Shown piece by piece: positions 46,464 to 52,849 of a stretch of 52,849 nt of DNA. The stretch spans positions 14,717-67,565 of the forward strand of contig MKWE01000031.1 in assembly GCA_001899585.1 (NCBI GenBank). Reading direction: 5' to 3'. The notes below the pieces were generated by a model, which was not told the DNA's origin, searched no databases, and saw nothing but the letters and a program-made list of their open reading frames with translations. The first letter of the stretch is position 1; the number at the start of each line of letters is the position of its first letter. The translations under genes were made by a program, and so were the position numbers. The stretch is from Rhodospirillales bacterium 70-18. Its GTDB lineage: Bacteria > Pseudomonadota > Alphaproteobacteria > Acetobacterales > Acetobacteraceae.

Positions 46464-47284
46464 GCCAGCCTCCACAGCGATCCCAGCACGCTCAGCACGG
46501 CATCCGGCCTGGTCAGCTTCACCCGCCCGGCCAGCGGATCGGCCCGCCGCAGCCGGGCGGCCAGCCGCCGCGCGAGCGCCAGGATCACCGCCACCTCCAT
46601 CCGCAGCCGCCGGCCGCGCACCTGCCCGGGCAGCGCCGCCCCGGCGGCGATCAGCCGGTCGCACTCGTCCAGCACCGCGTCCAGCACCGCCCGCAGTCCG
46701 GGGCTGGCGGCCGGCCGGCGCAGATCCTCGATGCCGGCGCCGTGCCGGGCCAGCAGGTCGTCGGGCAGGTAGCAGCGGTCCAGCCCGGCCAGGTCGCGGG
46801 CGCAGTCCTGCAAATGGTTGTTGATCTGCAAGGCGGCGCACAGCGCGTCCGAGGCCGGCCATGTCGCCCGCGACTCGCCGTGCAGGTCCAGCACATGCCG
46901 GCCCACCGGCATGGCGGAGTAGCGGCAATACTCCAGCAGGTCGGCGAGGCTGGCGGTGCGGTTGGTGGTGGCGTCGCGGCGGAAGGCCACCAGCAGGTCC
47001 TGGGCGTGGCGCGGCGTCACCCCGCATTGCGCGAGGCTGGCGCGCAGCCGGGTGCCGCTCGGGCTGCCCTCCGCGCGCCGGCCCAGCAGCACCGCCTCCA
47101 TCACGTCCAGCCGCGCCACCTTGTCCCCGGCCGCCAGCACCGGGCTGTCGGCGATGTCGTCGGCGTTGCGGGCGAAGGCGTAGAAGGCATGCACATGCGG
47201 GCGCAGCCGGGCCGCGATCAGCACCGAGCCGACCGGGAAGTTCTCGTCGCCCCGGTCCTTGCCAGACCATTCCTCAACCGACAT
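46460..47284 (-). CDS. hpnC: Hydroxysqualene synthase HpnC
   Basis: 274 residues. Converts presqualene diphosphate to hydroxysqualene. It has the HpnC N-terminal GDENFPVGSVLIAARLRPHVHAFYAFARNADDIADS (first Asp motif at residues 42-46) and the second site QINNHLQDCARDLAGLDRCYLP. It overlaps hpnD by 4 bp and starts 2 bp after the hpnB stop. HpnC, HpnD and HpnE together replace eukaryote-type squalene synthase, so this operon makes squalene from farnesyl diphosphate by the three-step bacterial route. Confidence 0.95.
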   Translation of the reverse strand: MSVEEWSGKDRGDENFPVGSVLIAARLRPHVHAFYAFARNADDIADSPVLAAGDKVARLDVMEAVLLGRRAEGSPSGTRLRASLAQCGVTPRHAQDLLVAFRRDATTNRTASLADLLEYCRYSAMPVGRHVLDLHGESRATWPASDALCAALQINNHLQDCARDLAGLDRCYLPDDLLARHGAGIEDLRRPAASPGLRAVLDAVLDECDRLIAAGAALPGQVRGRRLRMEVAVILALARRLAARLRRADPLAGRVKLTRPDAVLSVLGSLWRLA

Positions 47285-47286
47285 AG

Positions 47287-48405
47287 TTATGCCTCATACG
47301 CACGGCTTTTCCACACCACGCCCCGCCCCCGATGATGGTCCAGCGCCGAGCCGAGCGTCGCCGCCATGTAGAAGCAGGTGATCGCCGGCAACAGCGGCGC
47401 CCACAGCCAGGCGCGGCCATAGCGCGTCAGCGTCGGCAGGAACGAGGCAGCCATGCCCGCCCAGGCCAGCCCGCCCGCCGCCTGCGCCCAGCCATGCCCG
47501 AACAGCGCGAGGCCCGGCGGCGCCAGGAACACCAGCCCCAGCCCCAGCGTGCTGCCCGCCAGCAGCAGCGGCGAGCGGCGCAGTTGCACATAGGCCGAGC
47601 GCGCCACCATCCGCCAGATGTCGCCGAACCCCGGATAGCGCCGGATCGAGCGCGCCAGCCCGGAATGCCCCAGCCAGATGCGCCCGCCGCGCTTCACCTT
47701 CGCGGCCAGCGCGCAATCGTCGATCAGCGCCCCGGAAATCGCCGCGATGCCGCCGATCCGCGCCAGCGCCGCGCGGCGGACCAGCACGGTGCCACCGGCC
47801 GCCCCGGCGGTGGCGCGCTGGGTGTCGTTCACCCAGGCGAACGGGTAGAGCAGCTGGAAGAAATACACGAAGGCCGGCACCAGCGCCCGCTCCGCCCAGC
47901 TCTCGCAGTTCAGCCGCACCATCTCGCTCACCATGTCGGCGCCGCTGCGCTCCATCTGCGCCACCAGCGTCGCCACGTGCCGGGCATCGTGCGCGATGTC
48001 GGCGTCGGTCAGCAGCACCAGGCCCTCGTCGCCGGCCGCCACCCCCTGCTGGGCCACCCCCTGCTGCACCGCCCACAGCTTGCCCGCCCAGCCGCGCGGG
48101 CGCGGCGCGCCGGCCAGCACCGCCAGCCGGCCCCGCGGATCGGGCAGGGCGCGGGCGATGGCGGCGGTGGCGTCGCTGCTGCGGTCGTCCACCAGCACCA
48201 CCCGCAGCGCGCCGGGATAGTCCTGCGCCAGCAGGCTGGCGATGCTGCGCCCGATGGTCTCCGCCTCGTCGCGCGCCGGCACCACCACCAGCACCGGCGG
48301 CGCGCCATCCGGCCGCGCGGCGGCGAGTTCCGGGCCGGAGCGCCAGAAGCGGCCGTGCAGCGCCAGCAGATAGGCCCAGGCCAGCAGCGCCGCGGCGGCG
48401 ATCAT
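47287..48405 (-). CDS. hpnB: Hopanoid-associated glycosyltransferase HpnB
   Basis: 372 residues from the ATG at 48405, overlapping hpnA by 4 bp. A GT2-type glycosyltransferase with one N-terminal and about three C-terminal membrane segments (LLAGSTLGLGLVFLAPPGLALF and onward). Donor-binding motifs are VLVVVPARDEAETIGRSI, VVLVDDRSSD and VLLTDADIAHD (DxD). The family is found in hopanoid operons but its exact acceptor is unsettled. A 15-bp in-frame duplication encodes GVAQQGVAAG near 48040-48070. Confidence 0.92.
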   Translation of the reverse strand: MIAAAALLAWAYLLALHGRFWRSGPELAAARPDGAPPVLVVVPARDEAETIGRSIASLLAQDYPGALRVVLVDDRSSDATAAIARALPDPRGRLAVLAGAPRPRGWAGKLWAVQQGVAQQGVAAGDEGLVLLTDADIAHDARHVATLVAQMERSGADMVSEMVRLNCESWAERALVPAFVYFFQLLYPFAWVNDTQRATAGAAGGTVLVRRAALARIGGIAAISGALIDDCALAAKVKRGGRIWLGHSGLARSIRRYPGFGDIWRMVARSAYVQLRRSPLLLAGSTLGLGLVFLAPPGLALFGHGWAQAAGGLAWAGMAASFLPTLTRYGRAWLWAPLLPAITCFYMAATLGSALDHHRGRGVVWKSRAYEA

Positions 48406-49409
48406 GCCGGGATCACCCCGTTGGCGCGGAACCACGCGACCGCATCCTCCACCGCCGCGCGGGCCGGGCGGGGCGCGTAGCCGAGTTCGGCGATCGCCTT
48501 GGCGGAGGAGAAGAACATCTTCTTGCGCGCCATGCGCAGATGGTCGCGCACCACCACCGGCGGCACGCCGAAGCGCGCCAGCGCCTCGCAGGCCAGCGCC
48601 ACCGGCCACAGCGCGGCCACCGGCAGGCGGATGCGCGGCGGCCGGCGGCCGGCGGCCTCGGCCACCAGGGCCAGCAGCGCCGCCATGTCCAGGTTGTCGC
48701 CGCCCAGGATGTAGCGCTCGCCGACCCGCCCGCGCTCCAGCGCCAGCAGATGGCCCTCCGCCACGTCGTCCACATGCACCACGTTCAGCCCGGTATCCAC
48801 ATAGGCCGGCATCCGCCCGGCGGCGGCATCGGCGATCATCCGCCCGGTGGGGGTGGGGCGGATGTCGCGCGGGCCGACCGGGGCGGCGGGGTTGACGATC
48901 ACCGCCGGCAGGCCGCGCGTGCGCACCAGTTCCAGCACCGCCTGCTCGGCGCGGTATTTGGACTTCTTGTAGATGCCGATCACGCTGGCCTCGCTGACCG
49001 GCGTGGCTTCGTCGGACAGGCTGCCGTCGCCGGTCAGCCCCAGGGCGGCGACGCTGCTGCAATGCACGACGCGGCCGACGCCGGCGTCCAGGCAGGCCAG
49101 CATCAGCGCCCGCGTGCCGGCCACGTTGGCGCGCAGCATCGGCTCGGGGTCGGGCACCCAGATGCGGTAATCGGCGGCGACATGCAGCAGCGCGCCGCAA
49201 CCGGCGACCGCGCGCGCCAGCGAGGCGGGGTCGGTCAGGTCGCCCTGCGTCAGTTCCAGGTCCAGCCCGGCGAGGTTACTGCGGTCGCTGCCGGCGCGCA
49301 CCAGCGCCCGCACCCGCCGCCCGCGCGCCAGCAGCGCGCGCGCCACCGCCGAGCCGACGAAGCCGGTGGCGCCGGTGACGAGAACCGGGGAGGCATCGGG
49401 GCTGCTCAC
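48402..49409 (-). CDS. hpnA: Hopanoid-associated sugar epimerase/dehydratase HpnA
   Basis: 335 residues. Extended SDR of the NAD-dependent epimerase family: VLVTGATGFVGSAVARALLARG cofactor motif, VVHCSSVAALG, and YxxxK in IGIYKKSKYRAEQ. It also has VNPAAPVGPRDIRPTPTGRMI and VVHVDDVAEGHLLALE. The role in hopanoid head-group synthesis is inferred from conserved linkage. It is the first gene of the hpnABCDE-shc-hpnG run. The promoter is in the 171-bp gap behind it or shared with the phosphatase-like gene. Confidence 0.93.
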   Translation of the reverse strand: MSSPDASPVLVTGATGFVGSAVARALLARGRRVRALVRAGSDRSNLAGLDLELTQGDLTDPASLARAVAGCGALLHVAADYRIWVPDPEPMLRANVAGTRALMLACLDAGVGRVVHCSSVAALGLTGDGSLSDEATPVSEASVIGIYKKSKYRAEQAVLELVRTRGLPAVIVNPAAPVGPRDIRPTPTGRMIADAAAGRMPAYVDTGLNVVHVDDVAEGHLLALERGRVGERYILGGDNLDMAALLALVAEAAGRRPPRIRLPVAALWPVALACEALARFGVPPVVVRDHLRMARKKMFFSSAKAIAELGYAPRPARAAVEDAVAWFRANGVIPA

Positions 49410-49580
49410 GCGGCGGGCTCCAGGCTGGGGCTGAGGCGGGGTCGGGCCGGGCTGTATAGCGCGCCCGGCCGCCGCGCCAAACCTCGCTATGGGGCGGACG
49501 CGCGGGCGGTCATCCGCCGGGGTATCGTTCGATATCGTATGGTGATGACATAGACGTATTTCAGCCCCGTCCGGAGGCGT
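49410..49580. promoter_or_regulatory. Gap upstream of the hopanoid operon
   Basis: 171 bp between hpnA and the phosphatase-like gene, both read leftward. A less GC-rich patch at 49520-49560 contains a dyad TATCG-TT-CGATA (49523-49534) overlapping the palindrome CGATATCG (49530-49537). This is a candidate regulatory site for the hopanoid operon; no clear -35/-10 pair is seen. No hairpin ends the upstream gene, so read-through into hpnA is possible. Confidence 0.35.
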
Positions 49581-50990
49581 TCAGCTCCGCCCGCCGGCGT
49601 CCAGATAGGTGTGCCGGCCCAGCCGGGTGCGCGAAAGCCGCTGGGAATAGGGGCCATCGGCCGCCTCCCAGCTCTCAGGCGCGGGCGAATCGGCCGGTTC
49701 CGCGCCGTTTTCCAGGGCTTCCGCCAGCACCCGCCCGTCCATCGCGGCCCCGCCTCCGACGCCCAGCAGCGCCAGCGCGGTGGGCGCGATATCGGGCAGC
49801 CCGGCCGGCCATTCCGACACCTCGCCGGCCCGGATGCCGCCGCCGGCCAGCATCAGCACCACATGCAGCTCGGCCGCGCTCAGCCCGCCATGGGTGCCGC
49901 CCCCCACCGGCAGCCCGCCATCGTACAGCGTGCCGCCGGGCAGGCCGTGGGCGGTCGGGCCGAGGCTGGTGCGCAGGGTGAACAGCACCGGCGCCGCGCG
50001 CGGATGGTCGGCCAGCAGGGCACTGCGCGGCAGCACGCCGGGCGGCAGGTCGGCGCCGTCGGCGGCGAACACGCAGCCGGCCCAGTCCTGCCGCGTCAGC
50101 CAGCCGGCAAGGGCTGCCACCCGCGCCGCGTCGCCCCCCGGCACGGCGATGCCGCCGCTGTTGCCGGGCAGCAGGGTGCAGTCCGCGAAACCGTCCAGCC
50201 CGGCCAGCGCCGCGCCGACATCGACATGCCCGGTGATGCCGGCATGCCCGTGGTCGGAGGCGACGGCCACCCGCAGCCGGTCGCGCTGCGGCCCGGCCTG
50301 CCAGTCGTCCAGGATGCGGCCGAAGGCGGCGTCGGCGGCGCGCAGGGCGGCGAGGTTGGCGGGCGCCCCCAGGCCCGCGTGATGGGCCGAGGTGTCCGGC
50401 TCGCACAGCCACAGGATGGTGGCGGCCGGCGGCGCCGGCAGGAAGCGGGTGCGGAACACCTCGGCGATCCAGACCGCCCGCGCGACGGAATCCGCCGGCG
50501 GCGGGTCCAGCGTGGCCAGCAGCCGCGCGCCGGCCGGCGAGCACGCCTGCGCGCCATGCGCCGACAGCGTGACCTGCCCGAGTTCCGCCGCGCGCGGGTT
50601 GAGCACATGGGTTTGGCCGGTGGTGCCGCTGCTGAGCACCGCGCAGTCCCGCCCGGCGGCGGCCAGGATCTCGCCCAGGGCCGGCGTGCCCAGCAGCGCG
50701 CCGCCGATCTCCTGCTCCAGCGCCAGCAGGTTGGCCTTGTGCCCGGTGTCCACGCTGCGCGCGCCGTCCAGCGGGTGGGCGATGCGGTTGGCCACCAGCC
50801 CATGCCGGCGCGGCAGGCAGCCGGTGGCGACCGAGGCGGAGCACACCCGCGTCTCGGACGGGAACACCGAGCGGGCATGGGCGAGGCGGGTGCCCATGGC
50901 GGCGAACCGCCACAGGTTGGGCGTGGTGTCGGGCCGCACCAGGTCGGGGCGCAGGCCATCGAACACCACCAGCAGGAACGCCGGACTCAT
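49581..50990 (-). CDS. Alkaline-phosphatase-superfamily phosphodiesterase / nucleotide pyrophosphatase
   Basis: 469 residues from the ATG at 50990 (AGGAGG-type site upstream). NPP-type metal-dependent phosphohydrolase: Asp11 in VVFDGLRPD binds metal, Ser45 in SVFPSETRV is the expected nucleophile (the family more often has Thr), then LCEPDTSAHHAGLG, VASDHGHAGI and GGGTHGGLSAAELHV give the other Asp/His metal ligands. No signal peptide is seen. The substrate may be a phosphodiester or phosphonate ester. Its position before the hopanoid operon might be coincidental. Confidence 0.88.
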   Translation of the reverse strand: MSPAFLLVVFDGLRPDLVRPDTTPNLWRFAAMGTRLAHARSVFPSETRVCSASVATGCLPRRHGLVANRIAHPLDGARSVDTGHKANLLALEQEIGGALLGTPALGEILAAAGRDCAVLSSGTTGQTHVLNPRAAELGQVTLSAHGAQACSPAGARLLATLDPPPADSVARAVWIAEVFRTRFLPAPPAATILWLCEPDTSAHHAGLGAPANLAALRAADAAFGRILDDWQAGPQRDRLRVAVASDHGHAGITGHVDVGAALAGLDGFADCTLLPGNSGGIAVPGGDAARVAALAGWLTRQDWAGCVFAADGADLPPGVLPRSALLADHPRAAPVLFTLRTSLGPTAHGLPGGTLYDGGLPVGGGTHGGLSAAELHVVLMLAGGGIRAGEVSEWPAGLPDIAPTALALLGVGGGAAMDGRVLAEALENGAEPADSPAPESWEAADGPYSQRLSRTRLGRHTYLDAGGRS

Positions 50991-51210
50991 GAAGCCTCCT
51001 TCAAAGCTGCCGCAGCGGTAGCGGCGGCGCGGGTCATGGATGTTGCGGGTCGGTGAAGCTTCGATGACGAAATTTGCGCCCGATCCTGGACGCCCGATCC
51101 TGCGCGCCCGGACACGCCATGGCAAAATTTCGGGGGGTGCCTTCCGGCCGCGCGAATGGTGCTGCTATAAGTCCGGACGTGAACAGAACCGAACGCCACG
51201 CGGCCGCATC
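50991..51210. promoter_or_regulatory. Divergent region, phosphatase-like gene / hyfB-like gene
   Basis: 220 bp with no gene. Rightward, TATAAG (51166-51171) runs into the palindrome GTCCGGAC (51171-51178), about 35 bp before the GTG at 51211; it is a reasonable -10 with an operator-like dyad, but no -35 consensus is seen. Leftward, the ribosome-binding site of the phosphatase-like gene lies right next to 50991. No other feature stands out. Confidence 0.4.
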
Positions 51211-52849
51211 GTGAACGGGCTCCTCCTGCCGGGGCTCGGCACCGTCGTGCTGGCGTTGTTCGCGCTGGGCGGCGTGAGCGTGGTGGCGCCGCGCCGGCTG
51301 GCGGTGCTGTGGTCGCTGCCGCTCTGCGCGGCGGGCGCGGTGCTGGCGCTGGCCTATCTGGCGGGCGGCGCCGCCCCGGTGGGCATGGTGCTGCCGCTGG
51401 GCCTGCCCGGCATGCCGATGAGCCTGGCGCTGGACGGACTGTCGGGCTTTTTCCTCCTGCTGCTGATGCTGGTCGGCGTGGCCGCCTCGGCCGCCGCGCT
51501 GGACTCGCATGGCGCCTATGACAGCACCGCGCCGTTCTTCCCGGCCTTCATCGCCGCCATGGCGCTGACCCTGCTGGCCGCCGACGCCTTCACGCTGGTG
51601 CTGGGGTTCGAGCTGATGTCGCTCGCCTCGTTCGCGCTGGTGCTGACCAACCACCGCGATGCCGAGGTGCGGGCGGCGGCGCTGCTCTACCTGGGCATGG
51701 CGGCGCTGGGGGCGGGCTGCCTGATCCCGGCGCTGGCGCTGCTGGGCGCGCGCGACGGGGTGTGGGACGCGGCGTTCGCGGCCATCCGCGCGCATCCGCC
51801 GGAGGGCTGGCGGGCGGCGGTGGTGCTGGCGCTGGTGCTGGTGGGGGCGGGGTCCAAGGCCGGGCTGGCGCCGCTGCATGTCTGGCTGCCGCCGGCGCAT
51901 TCCGCCGCGCCGGGCCATGTCTCGGCGCTGATGTCGGCGGCGATGACCAAGGTGGCGCTGTATGTGCTGATCCGCCTGCTGTTCGACCTGTGCGGCCCGC
52001 AGCCGATATGGTGGAGCGTGCCGCTGCTGGTGCTGGGGGCCTCTGGCGCCGTGCTGGGGGCGCTGCGCGCCAACATGGAGGGCGACATCAAGGCGGTACT
52101 GGCCTGCTCCACGGTGGAGAATATCGGGCTGATCGTGGTCGGGCTGGGCCTGGCGCTCGCCGCACGGGCAGTAGATGTGCTGCCGCTGGCCGCCCTGGCG
52201 CTGGGGGCGGCGCTGCTGCACGCCATGGCGCACGGCATGTTCAAGGCGCTGCTGTTCCTCGGCGCGGGGGCGACGCAGCACGGCGCCGGCACCCGGCGGC
52301 TGGACCGGCTGGGCGGGCTGATCCACCGCATGCCGGTGACCACGGCGGCGATGCTGGCCGGCGGCGCCTGCCTCGCGGCATTGCCGCCAAGCTCGGGCTT
52401 CGCCGGCGAATGGACGCTGTTCCAGGCGGTGCTGGCGGCGCCCCGCCTGGGCGGGCTGGGCATGCAGGTGCTGTTCTGCGTGGTGGCGACGATGATGGCG
52501 CTGGCCGCCGCCCTGGCCGCCGCCGCGGCGGTGCGGCTGCTGGGGGTGGGCTATCTGGGCCGGCCGCGCTCGCCGCGCGGGGCGGCGGCGGACGAGGCGG
52601 GGCCGCCGATGCGCTGGGCGCTGCTGGGGCTGGCCGGGCTGAGCCTGCTGATCGGCCTGTTCCCCGGCGCGGTGCTGGGGCTGGCCACCCCGGCGCTGCG
52701 GCTGCTGGCCGGCGGGGCGGCGCCGCTGCGCGACCTGGGGCTGGTGGTGGCACCGGCCGCCGAGGCGCCGGGCTATGCGGCGCCGGCGGTGGCGGTCCTG
52801 CTCGGGCTGGCGGGCGGGCTGGTGTGGTGGGTGGTGCGCGCGCGCAGCC
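51211..52849 (+). CDS. Hydrogenase-4 component B-like proton-pumping membrane subunit (3' end outside window)
   Basis: 546 codons from the GTG at 51211, then cut by the window edge. An antiporter-like subunit of the NuoL/M/N-HyfB/HycC family, with about 14 membrane segments expected. Channel residues are visible: Glu in LVLGFELMSLASFALVL, Lys in GAGSKAGLAPLHVWLPPAHSAAPGHVSALMSAAMTKVALY, and Lys in NMEGDIKAVLACSTVENIG. HyfB-like proteins couple formate-hydrogenlyase-type [NiFe] hydrogenases or related complexes to ion pumping. The partner genes (hyfC, hyfE, hyfF, hyfG) should lie beyond the right edge. Confidence 0.87.
   Translation, partial: MNGLLLPGLGTVVLALFALGGVSVVAPRRLAVLWSLPLCAAGAVLALAYLAGGAAPVGMVLPLGLPGMPMSLALDGLSGFFLLLLMLVGVAASAAALDSHGAYDSTAPFFPAFIAAMALTLLAADAFTLVLGFELMSLASFALVLTNHRDAEVRAAALLYLGMAALGAGCLIPALALLGARDGVWDAAFAAIRAHPPEGWRAAVVLALVLVGAGSKAGLAPLHVWLPPAHSAAPGHVSALMSAAMTKVALYVLIRLLFDLCGPQPIWWSVPLLVLGASGAVLGALRANMEGDIKAVLACSTVENIGLIVVGLGLALAARAVDVLPLAALALGAALLHAMAHGMFKALLFLGAGATQHGAGTRRLDRLGGLIHRMPVTTAAMLAGGACLAALPPSSGFAGEWTLFQAVLAAPRLGGLGMQVLFCVVATMMALAAALAAAAAVRLLGVGYLGRPRSPRGAAADEAGPPMRWALLGLAGLSLLIGLFPGAVLGLATPALRLLAGGAAPLRDLGLVVAPAAEAPGYAAPAVAVLLGLAGGLVWWVVRARS

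Noticed and set aside
44111..47335. 1074-codon open frame on the plus strand
   Set aside because: It is antisense to shc, hpnE, hpnD and hpnC, runs through repeat copy 4, and is Pro/Arg/Ala-rich with no domain.

Overview
The window is very GC-rich alphaproteobacterial chromosomal DNA. A complete squalene/hopanoid operon (hpnABCDE-shc-hpnG), a prokaryotic glutathione synthetase, glutaryl-CoA dehydrogenase and many ABC importers fit the Rhodospirillales, most likely Acetobacteraceae. That placement is inferred from gene content and codon style; there is no rRNA marker. I count 42 protein genes (one cut at each window end) and see no tRNA, rRNA, CRISPR array, transposase or phage gene. No gene-free stretch exceeds about 220 bases.

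Layout. 1-4150 (minus): end-cut acyl-CoA synthetase, serine hydrolase and anmK, the last two overlapping (cell-wall recycling). 4246-6576: HxlR-type regulator divergent from a covalent-FAD oxidase. 6699-10076 (plus): peptide-type ABC binding protein and two permeases with no ATPase. 10196-16238 (minus): branched-chain amino-acid ABC operon livG-livF-livK2-livK1-livH-livM with two tandem binding proteins. 16395-17743 (plus): MaoC hydratase and CitE-like lyase, divergent from liv. 17871-26837 (plus): RND efflux operon (outer-membrane factor, adaptor, two different pumps, MdtABC-like). 26848-29736 (minus): GH15 trehalase/glucoamylase-like enzyme, small secreted protein, alpha/beta hydrolase. 29876-34302 (plus): DEAD-box helicase, glutaryl-CoA dehydrogenase, RNA (uracil-5-)methyltransferase. 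34338-36349 (minus): SDR lacking the usual catalytic Tyr, and an FkbM-like protein. 36561-38430 (plus): SirB1-like protein and gshB. 38519-41522 (minus): sugar-type ABC binding protein and two permeases, again without ATPase. 41572-49409 (minus): hopanoid operon. 49581-50990 (minus): alkaline-phosphatase-superfamily protein. 51211-end (plus): HyfB-like proton-pumping membrane subunit.

The most unusual signal is not a gene. Four times (12068-12177, 38420-38511, 42215-42279, 45492-45609) the GC-rich sequence is broken by a compact A/T-rich block built from two palindromes: box A (24 bp, 11-bp perfect arms) and box B (21-23 bp, 10-bp perfect arms in three copies). They are joined by a third long-range inverted repeat, so each block could fold as a three-stem structure. 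In two copies the order is A-stem-loop-stem-B; in the other two it is circularly permuted (B next to A). Copy 3 has two paired substitutions in box A that keep the palindrome perfect, and the central GC stem differs in sequence but persists in copies 1 and 4. Three of the four sit between genes of one operon (livK/livH, shc/hpnG, hpnD/hpnE) where neighbouring genes otherwise overlap or nearly touch; the fourth supplies the last codons and stop of gshB. I read this as a dispersed, structure-constrained intercistronic repeat family whose role (mRNA processing or stability, attenuation, protein binding, or a non-autonomous mobile element) is unknown.
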